Source: Triticum aestivum (Eukaryota > Streptophyta > Magnoliopsida > Poales > Poaceae). From it: 64,000 nt of DNA. Shown one piece after another: positions 13,138 through 24,001 of the stretch. Made by a program: the position numbers and the translations under genes. Under the pieces are notes generated by a model, which did no database searches, was not told where the DNA came from, and saw only the letters and a program-made list of their open reading frames with translations. The stretch lies in NCBI RefSeq assembly GCF_018294505.1, contig NC_057796.1, positions 190,925,893 through 190,989,892 on the forward strand, written 5' to 3'. Position 1 is the stretch's first letter. Each line of letters starts with the position of its first letter.

Positions 13138-13615
13138 ATGTTCGGCGACCCAAGAGCCAACGCCGACCGTTGGGCCACTTGGCTAGCCCGGACATCGTCG
13201 TCAACCCAGGAAGATAACACTGCGAGGCATGGGAGGCGTGGCCAGGCATCGTCCGCCCTTACTCCGGGACAGGCGCGAGCTACTGCAAGGGCCACAAGCA
13301 ACGCCGCGGCGACGGCGCCGCACACCCGGCGGGAGCAGGCGAACATGCGGGCTGCACTCACGGTGGCGCGGGAGCTGCTATGGTGCCGACTGATGGAGAG
13401 CGGTCGGGATGCGCTGCTGGAACGCGTCGCCGAGCTACTGGACGCAGCGGCCACGAGAGCGCCGCCCTTCTGCTACCAGATCGCGCCCCAGGCAGCGGCC
13501 AGATCCCATGGCGGGCCTTGCCGCGCCCGCGTGCCCCCAAGTGCGCCCGGGGGTCTCGTCGACATCAACGCGACCCACGGTGCTGGGCGCCCCCTCAGGC
13601 CCGCACCACCCCTGA
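13138..13615 (+). pseudogene. E3 gag N-terminal fragment
   Basis: Ala/Arg-rich gag-like sequence with the segment RDALLERVAELLDAA, paralleling YEEWLDRVAELVRAA in the gag of E6. The frame is cut at the solo-LTR insertion. A further open stretch after the insertion (16919-17565) does not match a known domain that I recognise. The upstream ATG at 13138 is the first in this frame after the primer site. Confidence 0.55.
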
Positions 13616-16600
13616 TGTAACGCCCCGAGACCGACGCTTCAGATGCCTTCCTTTATTGTATATGTTGTCGTGTTTTTTTATGTTTGTGCTTTATCATAAT
13701 TTTTTTGCATATTCCATTCATATATGTTTATGACATGTTCATGATGAGTGCCTTTGTCATATTTTGCTTCTTGCATCATGTTCATTATTGATTGTAGTAT
13801 GCCATCCTTGTTGTTGCCATGATCATCTTGCTTTGCTATGCTATATGATTTGATATGCCTTGTGTCATTTTATTGCATTATGATCACCATGTGGGTTGCT
13901 TTCTTCATGGTGATGTGTTGTTGGTGTTCTATCCATCTTCACATTTTCCATCGACATTTTCCCCCAAGTGCACAACCTATCCACTTCTTCCTTTATATCA
14001 ATTTTGGCTTTCATGTCAAGCGACATTATTTCCTCCTCCATTAATGTTCATTCTTTTCCTGATGCCATTTCACCATGCCTAAACCATCTCTGCCAATTTT
14101 AAGCTCTTTTGGACTTGATTTGGTTGGAATCAAAATTGCCTCAAGATTGAATTTAGTTCAAACTTGCAATAATTTTGTTTCTCTAAAAATGCCCAAACCA
14201 ATTATTTCAATTAGTGCATAATTCCAGCTTCGTGGGGATATTCTTATATCTCTCACACACCCCTCTTTTATCCCTGTGCTTTTCTATTTCTTTTCTGCCT
14301 GAGGAAAATGAAAAAGAAAAGAGACAACAGCAAGAGCGGCCTACCTGGGCCCCCTCCGCCCAGGCCGGTCCAGCAGCAGCCTCAGCGCAGCCCCCCTCGC
14401 TCTCTCCCGTGGTGAATCCACGCTGGATACCCATCCGAACCACCTGGCAGTCTCTCTACTCCTACTTTTCTTCCTCCTCCCAATCACCTCTCCTCTCACA
14501 GTAATATTCAGGGGCACATGGCCACCGTGGCTACCACGGCGCCCACGCCCCTCCTTTTTAACCAGTGCCCCCTCCCTAGGGTTTCCCCTTCCTCCTCCCT
14601 TCCCCCTCCGCGCCGCCAGCCAGGTAAGGGTAGCTCCACCTCGCCCCATCACCGCCGCCCGACGCCATGGCCGGCTTGTGCTCAAGCTTTCCTCCGGCGT
14701 AGCAAGCTCGTCGCCGACCCTTTCTCCATCCACGCGCATCGAGACGCCGCCACGACCCCGTTCCTCTGCGATCCAAGGCCGGAGACGCCAAGTCCATCGA
14801 CGTCTTCCTCCCCTGCTTCCTCTGCTTCACGGAACCGAGGACGCTGCCCCGATCAGTGAGTCTTCTCGCCGTCCCAGGCCACCGTCGACCACGTGCAACT
14901 CCAGCAGCAACCCCTCGGTGAGCAGCCGCTCCTCCCATTCCCTCTCCGAATCGTTTTCCCTCGCCGTAGTCCTCTTCCCGAGCAAGCCGACGCCATGTCC
15001 GCCATGGACGAGTTCCTAGAGCTCGCCCTGCTCGTGTACACACGTGCTCACACACACGCATCACAACCCATCGCCCTGTATGGTCCATCCAGGGAGCAGC
15101 AGCTCCGTGCCGCCCCTTGACATGGCCGGCCCTTGCTTCCCGAGCACGTCGGAAGGCAAGTCCGGTGAGGTGGCTCTGCCTCCTCGGTTTCTTTGCACGC
15201 ACGTGCACATCCTTCTTCAGTGAACTCTCTCAGGGATTCCGCACGCCACACCTGCAGCCACCGCCGCTTGTACGGCAGCACCCCCACCTGTTTCCGCAGC
15301 TCCGCCGGCGACCTGCAGCCGTTGGTGTTGGCTCCCGGCGCCGGCCATGTCCACTGTGCGTTCGAGCCATCTCTGATTCCGTTTTCAGTTTTGTCAGATC
15401 AACGCCAGGGCATTCATCTCGAGCATAAGGCACTTCTTAGCAGACTTCTATAGTAGCCCATCTGGTTAGCAGCGCATGCACGTATCCAAGGGATCCAGGG
15501 ATCAAATCCCAGGCTCCCCTGATTCTTTTTCATCTTGTTTCTGTTATTTTTTTCCAGTCAGGTTTGCTCGAACTGTTGGTTCAGTTACAGTTTGTCTGCG
15601 AATTATCTTAGGTGCACTTCTGTTGCTACTGGTTAGACTAGCAGGTTTGCACCCAGGCAACCAGGGATCAAATCCCCACGACAACATCTTTTTGCACCAA
15701 TTTTGGCTCACCCAGATCAAGCCCTTGTTCTTCTTCATCTTGGGCCCAACCTTGGTTTTACCATTTGCCTACCTAAGCCTTTTTCCCTTGGGTTTTCGGA
15801 GCCCGAGGGTCATCTTTATTTACCCCTCGGGCCAGTGCTCCTCCGAGTGTTGGTCCAAACTAGAGCCCTTTGCAGCGCCACCTCGGGGAAACTTGAGGGC
15901 TGGTTTTAGTTGTACGGACTGCTCATCCGGTGTGCCCCGAGAACGAGATATGTGCAGCTCCTATCTGGATTTGTCGGCACATTCGGGCGGCTTTGCTGGT
16001 CTTGTTTTACCATTGTCGAAATGTCTTGTAAACCGGGATTCCGAGACTGATCGGGTCTTCCCGGGAGAAGGAATATCCTTCGTTGACCGTGAGAGCTTGT
16101 GATGGGCTAAGTTGGGACACCCCTGCAGGGTATAAACTTTCGAGAGCCGTGCCCGCGGTTACGTGGCAGATGGGAATTTGTTAATATCCGGTTGTAGAGA
16201 ACTTGACACTTGAATTAATTAAAACGCATCAACCGCGTGTGTAGCCGTGATGGTCTCTTTTCAGCGGAGTCCGGGAAGTGAACACGGTTTTGGGTTATGT
16301 ATGAACGTAAGTAGTTTCAGGATCACTTCTTGATCACTTCTAGCTTCTCGACCGTTCCGTTTGCTTCTCTTCTCGCTCTTGTTTGCGTAAGTTAGCCACC
16401 ATATTTTGCTTAGCCACTGATGCAACCTCACCACTTATCCATTCCTTACCCATTAAGCTTTGCTAGTCTTGATACCCATGGTAATGGGATTGCTGAGTCC
16501 TCGTGGCTCATAGTTTTCTACCAAAACAGTTGCAGGTGTTGACGATACCAGTGCAGGTGACGCAACCGAGCTCAAGTGGGAGTTCGACAAGGAACGTGGT

Positions 16601-16913
16601 CGTTACTATGTTTCATTTCCTGATGATCAGTAGTGGAGCCCAGTTGGGACGATCGGGGATCTAGCATTTGGGGTTATCTTATTTTCATTTGGATTTGACC
16701 GTAGTCGGTCTATGTGTGGATTTTGGATGATGTATGATTTAATTTATGTATTGTGTGAAGTGGCGATTGTAAGCCAACTCTCATTATCCCATTCTTGTTC
16801 ATTACATGGAATTGTGTGAAGATGACCCTTCTTGCGACAATACCTACAATGCGGTTATGCCTCTAAGTCGTGCCTCGACACGTGGGAGATATAGCCGCAT
16901 CATGGGCGTTACA
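13616..16913 (+). repeat. Solo LTR (3298 bp) of an E1-related family
   Basis: Has perfect 10-base inverted ends TGTAACGCCC / GGGCGTTACA and a perfect 5-bp target duplication CCTGA (13611-13615 and 16914-16918). With no internal region, it is best explained by recombination between the two LTRs of a complete element. The 3' part (about 15,780-16,913) matches the E1 LTR, while the 5' 2 kb does not. It contains two tRNA-like A/B-box modules (15460-15514 and 15628-15680) and a short conserved open segment at 16526-16632. GC-rich open stretches at 14,340-15,430 look like a 5'-leader-type sequence, not a recognisable protein. Confidence 0.92.
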
Positions 16914-18268
16914 CCTGATGGGTGCGGGCACGAGCGTTGCCCCACGCGGCCCCAGCGGGGCACTACCCTACCATCCTTGGAAGGGCGTGATGGGCCGGGT
17001 GACATGGAGCGTGGGGCACTTTGGCGAGGTCTTTGGGGCCGCGGCCTCGGAGGCCTACGTGCCCCGCATGATGAACCAGGAGTACACGCCAGAAGATGAC
17101 CCCGGCTCGTTCCTCGAGCCAGGATGGGAAGAGGAGGCGCTAGGAGCTGAGGCCTTCCAGGAGCCGCCCAAGAGCCCCGCCAACCACGCCATCGACAACA
17201 GTTACAGGGTACCACTAATCTCTCAGGGGCAGGCTTACACTAACCATGAATCGCAAGTGAATCAGGTCATAGCGCTAGGGGACGGTACCGGCACGGTGGT
17301 ATCTGTCCCACCAGGAGAAGCTCGCTGGGGGCTGCATAGCCAGGAGCAAGGCCCCTCCCCGCGTCGCACGGAGCAAGGCGTTGCCTGGAGGTATGCCCTC
17401 TGCTGGGCAGGCGCCGGCGAGCCTTCCCCAGGCAGAGGACCCGTGGTCGCTGAGGGCGCCGCTGGCGTCCCCTTTGCCCCCTTTGGTGTCGTCCTGGTTT
17501 CCGGTCATCCCAACGATTGTGGAGGGTGGCGCAAGGCGGGGCCCTCGTCTGGCGATATGAAGTAAGGCTCACGCCTATGAAGGTCTCCGCTCGTGACCCT
17601 CTCACGTAATAATGAGTGGGGTTGTACACGCCCCGGAGCCTCAGGAGTGCCGCCCTCGGGCCTCGGGGGCTCCCTCCCACTTCCTAGTGGCAGCACTTAG
17701 CTCCGCGCTGGTGAGAAGACTCGAAGACAAGAAGACTAGACTAGGCGCCGGACGCGGCCATTTGCTTTTAACCTCTTTTCTGTAGCCCTGCTTTCTGCCG
17801 TTGGATTTAAGTTGGAGTTGAGTTTTCATTGACACGAGCGGGGGGTGCCTTTTCTCGTTCATGTTATTTCTTGCATTCTGGTTCTTGCCTTATTTCGGAG
17901 CACGCGCTTACTGCCTCCCCCTCGCGAGCGGGGCTGGGCACAATGCACACGCACCGCACGCAGGTCGTGCCGCGGCTGGCATGCGCCTCTCGCGAGGCCC
18001 TCCCAGATGGGTCACAAGACCCCTCAGGAGCTCCTCAGAAACTCATGACCCCGCGAGCCCGTTCGGAAACTTCCCAGGTTAAGGTAAATTACAACAGCAA
18101 CTCACCACGAGGCTCGCGAGCTCGCGAAGGCACATATTCAACTTAGCCTAAAAGAATAGAGGTAATAATTTGTTTAAATGAGGGGCTTCCCCTCCGAAAA
18201 TGCTCTTACAACCTCTGGGGCTACGCCCGAGCTTTTGCGTGCAGGATAAACAGCAGGGAAACACGGAA
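16914..18268 (+). other. E3 internal non-coding DNA
   Basis: Continuation of E3 after the solo LTR. There is one open stretch to 17565 (Gly/Pro/Glu-rich, no recognised domain), then GC-rich DNA without domains. I see no pol motif anywhere in it, so E3 is either a non-autonomous element or an internally deleted one. Confidence 0.5.
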
Positions 18269-18454
18269 TCAATCACACATGTCGCTCGCCGCGTCCCCTG
18301 GGTCGCCCTCAGACGCATCGCTGACGCCGCTATCACCATCGCTGGCATCGCCTTTACCTTCAACGACGCCGCCATCACCATCGTCAACCACGTCGCCTTC
18401 GTCCACCGCGACCACAACTGCATCGTCCTCGGAGGTGAAGGCCCTGACCAGCGT
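18269..18454 (-). pseudogene. Acidic C-terminal tail of an antisense accessory gene (E3 remnant)
   Basis: On the minus strand an open segment rich in Asp, Gly, Val and Ser runs to a stop at 18269-18271 (ending GDAASDMCD). Its position next to the 3' LTR, opposite orientation and acidic composition match the Ser/Asp/Glu tails of the antisense genes in E4 and E6. The body of the gene and most of the 3' LTR are missing, so a deletion junction lies at about 18455. The identity is inferred from position and composition only. Confidence 0.4.
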
Positions 18455-18455
18455 T

Positions 18456-18672
18456 CCCAAGAGGCAATCCACCACCACCACACTGGAGTAGGGTATTACA
18501 CCACAACGATGGACCGAACCAGTATAAATCTTGTGTTCTTGTGTGTTGTGAGTTCTTCGTGCCTAGCTTAGAGATCACGAAGCATGTGAGGGTGTGATCG
18601 GTGAGGGGGAGATCTTCGCGCGCACCCCAGTGTTCGAACCTTAAGGGTTTTTCCGGAACCCGAAATCCGACA
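18456..18672 (+). repeat. E3 3' LTR remnant (217 bp)
   Basis: Matches the last 217 bases of the 5' LTR (12849-13065) without indels and ends in CA, followed by the target-site copy GTTTC. The first roughly 680 bases of the LTR are deleted. Confidence 0.9.
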
Positions 18673-18677
18673 GTTTC

Positions 18678-18815
18678 ATCATCAGCAAAGCCTTGGGCAA
18701 CGACTCCTACTACCTGATCGATGCCCAGAAGCCCAGGGCGTGCAAGAGGGACGACTCCGGTAAGGAAACAGAGCGCCCATGGAATGCAAATCTCCTTCAA
18801 AGATTTTACAATTGA
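18678..18815 (+). pseudogene. E2 pol C-terminus, separated by E3
   Basis: In-frame continuation of the E2 integrase C-terminal region, starting IISKALGNDSYYLID and ending in TGA at 18813-18815. The end of the left part (12,150-12,167, reading KLSAPWEGPF in another frame of the track) joins naturally to it once E3 and one target copy are ignored. Confidence 0.85.
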
Positions 18816-19542
18816 TGCAGTATGTACCACGCTATCTTTTGAATTAAGTACGAAGACTTTGGGATCCTCGAGGAGCAGTCGGGGACTGCCCCTTTATATA
18901 TATATGATAAGTATTATGCCTATGAATGTGTTATTCCTTTCTTCCGCCTGAAACCGGGTTCGACCAGTTGGCTCGGGGGCTTGCTGCCTTGTACTATGTC
19001 AGTATTTCCTACAGTCAGACAAGTCATGTGCCGGCACCTAAGCCACCTCTTGCCACAAGCCGTAGCTTGCAGAGCGACTGTTCGCTTGGCAAGAGTTAGA
19101 GGCAAAAAAGGGTGCTCACATGAAAAATGGCTAAGGACCAAAACATTGACATAGGACAAGCCAGCTTCTCGCCTCACCGACCGGCTGCCGAGCAGCCGGC
19201 CGCCCGGTTTCGTACTTAGCTTGCAACGTACCAATCGGCCAAAGTACTTGTCCTCCCAAAATGGTGAAGTACTTGACCAGACGGCAGTCCGCGGAGCGGC
19301 TGTCCGGCTGGCAAGAAGGCAACCAAGGGAGGGCGGCAAAGGAAAAAGCCAAGGAACAAAAAAGCAAGAAAAGTCGGAACTCAGCAAAAGCACAGCTTGT
19401 GCGGGAAATAATTTACATACCAAAAGGCCCTTGGCCAACGTTCAACATAGTTTGAATACACCCCGTGGGTGGAATTGTGCAAATTTAACAAAAGTTTGTT
19501 GAGAAAACTACTAAGCAGGAAAAGCTACGATAAGTTGACGGC
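18816..19542 (+). other. E2 spacer downstream of pol
   Basis: Non-coding DNA between the pol stop and the converging stop of the antisense gene. No recognised domain on either strand. Such long 3' spacers are usual in Tat-lineage elements. Confidence 0.6.
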
Positions 19543-22500
19543 CTAGGCCAAAGGAGCAGCAGGAGAGTCCGGCAGGTTGGTGGAGTCGGGGGCGCCGGCT
19601 GGTGGAGTGGCCGGCTGGCGAGTCTCGGCTTGGTTGCCTTCAACAACAGTTGACGTGCTTGCACGTGGCTCGTTGCTGGAAGCGCGGGCGAGCTGAGGCT
19701 GGCCATCCGCTCTGACCTCCGACGCGCCGTCTTCATCATCCTCGTCTTCCTCGCCTTCCCCTTCATCGCTGGAGTCGATGACCTCTGCCGAGTCTTCACC
19801 ATCATCCAGGTTCAATCCAAACCACTCAGGCGGCGCCTCGATGCCGTTTTTGTTCAGCTCAGGGACGAAGATATCGGTGTTGGTGTACTCGGCGATCGCC
19901 GACGCACGAATTTGGAGGTCACGCTCCACCGCCACCAACTCGGCACTGGCTTCTTGCCGAAACATGGTCAACTGGGCAAGATCCAGCCCAGGATACTATG
20001 CCTTGGCGAACTCCAAGGCCCGCTTTGCTCCCGCTCGCGCCGTGGAGCCCTTCCACGCCTCAATATGGCTGGCGGCCACTTGCAACCAGTCGGCAGTCCG
20101 ACTGGGGTGCGCGGGGCTTGCATGTCCGGCCAGAGGGCGGAGATCGCTTGAGCCCCGGCACGCTGCAGCCGGCGGAGCATCCGGCTGGCTGGCTGGAGGC
20201 GACCTTGAATGCTAAGGAGCTGCTCGCTAAGGGACCGAGGGGCGTTGGTAGCAATCTCCACATCTTCCGCCCTTCGTTCCTCGTGACGAGCTTCGATGGC
20301 CTAATTGGCGGCGACGGAGTTGCTGGGAAAGAAGTCCGCGCAATCAAAGCAATAAGTCAGAAATGAGAAGCTAGAAGCCGGCTCGCTCGACAGCCGGCAG
20401 TTGAAAGAAGAAAAGGAAGCTCACCATCGACTATGTATTCAATCTCGCCATAGCCGGCAGACAGCGCCGCCTTCATCTCAGCCCAGCCGGAGCGCTCGGT
20501 CTCAAACTCAGCCAGGAGCCTAGCTTCGTTGTCTGCCGCCTGCTTTAGGGTTGTATTGTGAAGCTCTGCCTGGTCCTTCTGTTCCTTGGCCAGGCGGTCG
20601 CGCTCCTGGACCACCTTGTTGCACTCGTCCTCCTTGGCATGCAGTGCGGTGTTGGCTTCACCCAGTTGCTGCTGCAAGACGACGTTGGTCTCTGCAAGAG
20701 CAAGAAAAGAAAGATATCACCAAATCAAGAAAGAAGAAAAGTAATTACCGAAAGATCCGACCCGACTTCCCAGCAGTCGGCTCGCATCTCGGGGACTACA
20801 GCCCGCGGGTGCGCTGACGCGCCCCCGCGGAGAAAGGAAGATAGAGTGCTTACTCCGGCTTTCCATCAAGTCAGCGGTCCTTCGGTCTAGCTCCCGGATG
20901 TTGGCGTTGAAGGAAGCCGCGCGGATGTTGTGGTAATCCTACAACAAAGCAGCAGAAAGAGAAGAAAGTCAGAATCTTAGAGCCCACTATGAAGTTCCAG
21001 GCCGCCTGCTCAGCAGCCGGCCCAGAACACGCCAACACCGAAGATCACAAGAATCAAAAACAAGAGGCGAGTTGCGCACCCGTACGGTGTCCCGCGTCTT
21101 CACAAACGCCTTCATGCACTGCGAGAGGGCAGCGGCTTCGGCCCTGAAGTCGGCCTGGACATCTTGTGCCGCCTTGATCAAGGCGCTCGTCCCGCCTCCA
21201 TGCACCCACTCCGTCGGCGCATCGCTGGTGGCTTCGGCTTCTGGAGCCGACGAGCTGGCGCTCCCAACCTCCACTGGCCTCGGCGCCGACGCCGCTTTCT
21301 CCACACGGCGGTGCACTAGAGTGCGAATCCTGGGAACCGACCCCGTCACCAGCTCGCCTCCGGCTGGCGTTACCAATGGGCCGGCCGGCTGGCTGCCCTG
21401 CGCATCTGCAGTCGGTGGGTGCGGAGGCACCTCCATCTGCGGTAGGATGGCGTCGCCGCCTTCCCTCTCCCTGATCGGCTGCTCATCGCCGGCTCCCACA
21501 GCCGGCGCCGAGAACTCTGGCACTGGTGGCGCAGAGCGCAGGGGGTGACGAGCAGCGGGGTTCCGCGGCGCGCTGCGTCCTCGGCCTGCCTCTTCGCCAT
21601 GGCATCGGCTTGGGCCTTGGCCGCAGCGTCCGCATCCGCTTGCGCCGTCTTCGCTGCGGCCGCCTTGTCGGCCTCTGCCTTCTTGGCGGTGGCTTCCTTC
21701 TCCTCCCGCACCTCCCGTGCGTTCCTCTCCTGTGCCTCCCGGAGATTGGCGGCTGGGTCTATACGGCGGTTGTTGGTGGAGCCCTCCGCCGCCCTGACAA
21801 TGGAGGCCGAGGTCGACCGCTCAAGAGAAAGCGGGGCCCTACTCAAGAGAAGGATGAGAAGGAAATTCAGAAGAAATCGACAAGATAAAGAGTAAAAAGA
21901 AGACACAAGAAAGGCTGAGGACTTACGTCGACATCATCGGAGGCTGCTTGGGGGCCTTCTGGAACTTGGCCGCCTTCGCGGCAACCTCGCGCCGCTTGGT
22001 CGCAGCGGCCGTGCTCTTGGCCGCGGCGGCTGAGTGTTTCGGCTTCTTGGGGTGGCTGCCGAAAAGCAGCACGCCTCGGCGTTTCGGCCCACCACCTAGT
22101 GCGGTCATTGTGGTCGAGGAGCTCGGGCCCGTCTTGTCGGAAGGCGGCGGACGGCGCGGCGCCTCCTCCTCTTCCTCCTCCTCATCGTCGTCCGACCAGT
22201 CCTCCACGCCTCCCCCTCCTGCGGAGCCGCCTGCTCCACCACCACCGCCTGTGGCCTCGTCCTCCAGGGCGGCCGCCCCCAAGTCAGGGTCCGCTACGTT
22301 GCTCGCGTCCCGGTCCGGTAGGAAGTCGGCGTTGTCCTCCAGCCGGAGGGGGAGGACCTGCGTCATGGTCGAGTTGGTTAGCCGGAAGACAGAAGCCGAC
22401 AAGAGAGAAGCCGGCAAGAGAGAGCTCGGCAGAAAGAAAAGGACAGAATCAAGAGCTTACCATAGGCGGCGGATCCGTGCGGGAGTACGGCCGCTTGCCG

Positions 22501-23320
22501 AACCGCCACCCCTCCGGCTCGAGCTTGAGGTTGACGATCTCGTTCACCAAATAGGCCACCTCGGCAGTCGGCATGTCCTTGGTGCACATCTGGCATGGAT
22601 CACGATGCCCACTCATCTGGTTGATGATGTGGGGCCGGCCTTGGAGCGGGAGGACTCGGCGCACCATGAAGGCGAGCAGCAAGTCGGCCGCCTTGAGGGC
22701 CTCCGACTCCTTCATCACCTTGAAGCGGGCGATGGCTGCAGAGGCGTCGGGCGACAGCGGCTTCGGCTTGAAGCCCCAATTAGTGCGGGGCTCGGTAGGC
22801 GGCCCGGCCACGTACTCCGGCATGTTGATGAAGTCGATCGCCGGGTTGACGTTCTTCACATAGAAGTACCACTTCTGCCACAGCTTCACCGACTGAATCA
22901 ACTTGATGGCCGGGAAGGCGTTTCTAGCACCCGGACGCTGCACGGCGATGAAAGCACCGCACTGTGCCGCCTCCTCCCTCGCGGAGGTGCCAAGCTTGGT
23001 GTAGAAGAAAGCCCCCCAAAGCTCGAGGGTGGGGAGGATGCCGAGGTACCCCTCGCAGAGGGTGACGAAGGCCGACAGCAGCACCACCGTGTTCGTGTGA
23101 GGTGGTGCGGCTGCAGTTGGTAGAAGGTGAGGAACGAGCGGAGGAAGCCGCTCGCCGGCAGGCCGAAGCCACGGAGGAAGTGCGAGCGGAAGATGACACG
23201 CTCGCCTTCCTCCGGCGCCGGCGAGATCTCGCCAGCGCCGGGCAGCCGCCGCGTGTCACGGTGGAAGGTGAGATGGTCCTCATGGACGTTGGAGCCGTCC
23301 CAGTTGCCGGAACGCTCCAT
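19543..23320 (-). pseudogene. E2 antisense accessory gene, six predicted exons, gypsy-associated Transposase_28-like N-terminus
   Basis: Runs opposite to E2 gag-pol. Predicted exons (high to low): 23320-22461, 22357-21927, 21838-21080, 20938-20854, 20691-20425, 20322-19543, each with GT/AG borders on the minus strand. The N-terminus (FGLPASGFLRSFLTFYQLQP, then CEGYLGILPTLELWGAFFY) resembles the 'putative gypsy type transposon' domain family (Transposase_28) known from grass elements. Next come an acidic low-complexity segment, an Ala/Lys/Glu-rich coiled-coil-like segment, a second predicted coiled coil in exon 5 (QQQLGEANTALHAKEDECNK) and an acidic C-terminus. Lesions: frameshift near 23,090, another near 21,540, an in-frame TAG early in exon 6, and a frame change near 20,000. 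The function of the family is unknown. Exon borders are my prediction. Confidence 0.65.
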
Positions 23321-23534
23321 GACAGCCCGCGCTTGACGAGGGCAAACGGCGGCGACGAGTGTGTGAGCTCTCCGTGAAGCAGAGAGCGGGCTTGAGGAAG
23401 AGAAGCACGAAGGCGATAGCGAGCCGCGACAGCACTTCGACGGAGCTCGAGTGCAGCAACGGCGAGGAAGAAGAAGCAAGAGGGGACGAGGGAGAGGAGA
23501 GCACGCGTGCCTTGGCCGCTCCCCTCCTCCCCCA

Positions 23535-23541
23535 ATTTATA
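23535..23541 (-). promoter_or_regulatory. TATA box of the E2 antisense gene
   Basis: TATAAAT on the minus strand in a GC-rich context, about 215 bases upstream of the ATG at 23320 and inside the internal region of E2, so it is not the LTR promoter. Inferred from motif and position. Confidence 0.5.
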
Positions 23542-24001
23542 GCCCCTAGCTGCGAAGCCGAGGGGGCGGGGCGTGGGATTAACTGCGCCCACGTCCCACG
23601 GCCCCGCATTTACCGCGCGGTAAAAGCGCGTAGTGATGGCGCGTGGAATCCCAACCGCCCGCCTCCGCCGCAGCGGATCCACGCGCGTGCCAACGCTCGG
23701 TAGTTGCGGGCCCGGCCTGCAGCACGTCCCGTCACGCTCGTGGGCTAGCAGGACGGCCTGGCCGGCTCGCGCCGCATGGCGAGCGAGCGGCGGGCGGCAG
23801 GCCTAGGGGCCTAGCTAGCGTACCACCTGTCTCCCGCCTCGACGATTCAAAATCCACCAGGAGGCCATCCATATCACCCGCCTCCTAGTAGTCGGCCTAC
23901 CAGAAGACGAACGAGACAAACCAACGAGACTACTCGGAGTAGGAAGCTGTCGGGGCACCTCGCCGGGTTGACCGCGGCGACCCACCAGTTTCGGGGACTA
24001 C
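23542..24001 (+). other. E2 distal spacer and polypurine tract
   Basis: GC-rich non-coding DNA upstream of the antisense promoter, ending in the polypurine-like tract CAGTTTCGGGGACTAC directly before the 3' LTR. Confidence 0.6.

Larger units (their letters stand above)
12168..18672 (+). mobile_element. E3: deleted LTR element inserted in E2 integrase, carrying a solo LTR
   Basis: 5' LTR 12168-13065, primer site, gag N-terminal part, solo-LTR insertion (13616-16913), non-coding internal DNA, an antisense acidic tail (18269-18454) and a 217-bp remnant of the 3' LTR (18456-18672). Flanks are CTTTC (12163-12167) and GTTTC (18673-18677), a 4/5 match. E2 pol resumes in frame at 18678. No protease, RT or integrase is present. 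Its LTR and gag resemble those of E6. Confidence 0.85.

Noticed and set aside
14518..15433. Several GC-rich open frames on both strands in the solo LTR
   Set aside because: Pro/Ser/Arg-rich compositions without motif; explained by base composition of the LTR leader.
15460..15680. Genuine tRNA genes
   Set aside because: A- and B-box matches are present but the spacing is too short and no acceptor stem can be paired; reported only as tRNA-like modules.
21948..23123. Plus-strand open frame of 391 codons
   Set aside because: It lies opposite the E2 antisense gene, is Arg/Leu-rich and lacks any domain; GC-rich coding DNA often leaves the complementary frame open.
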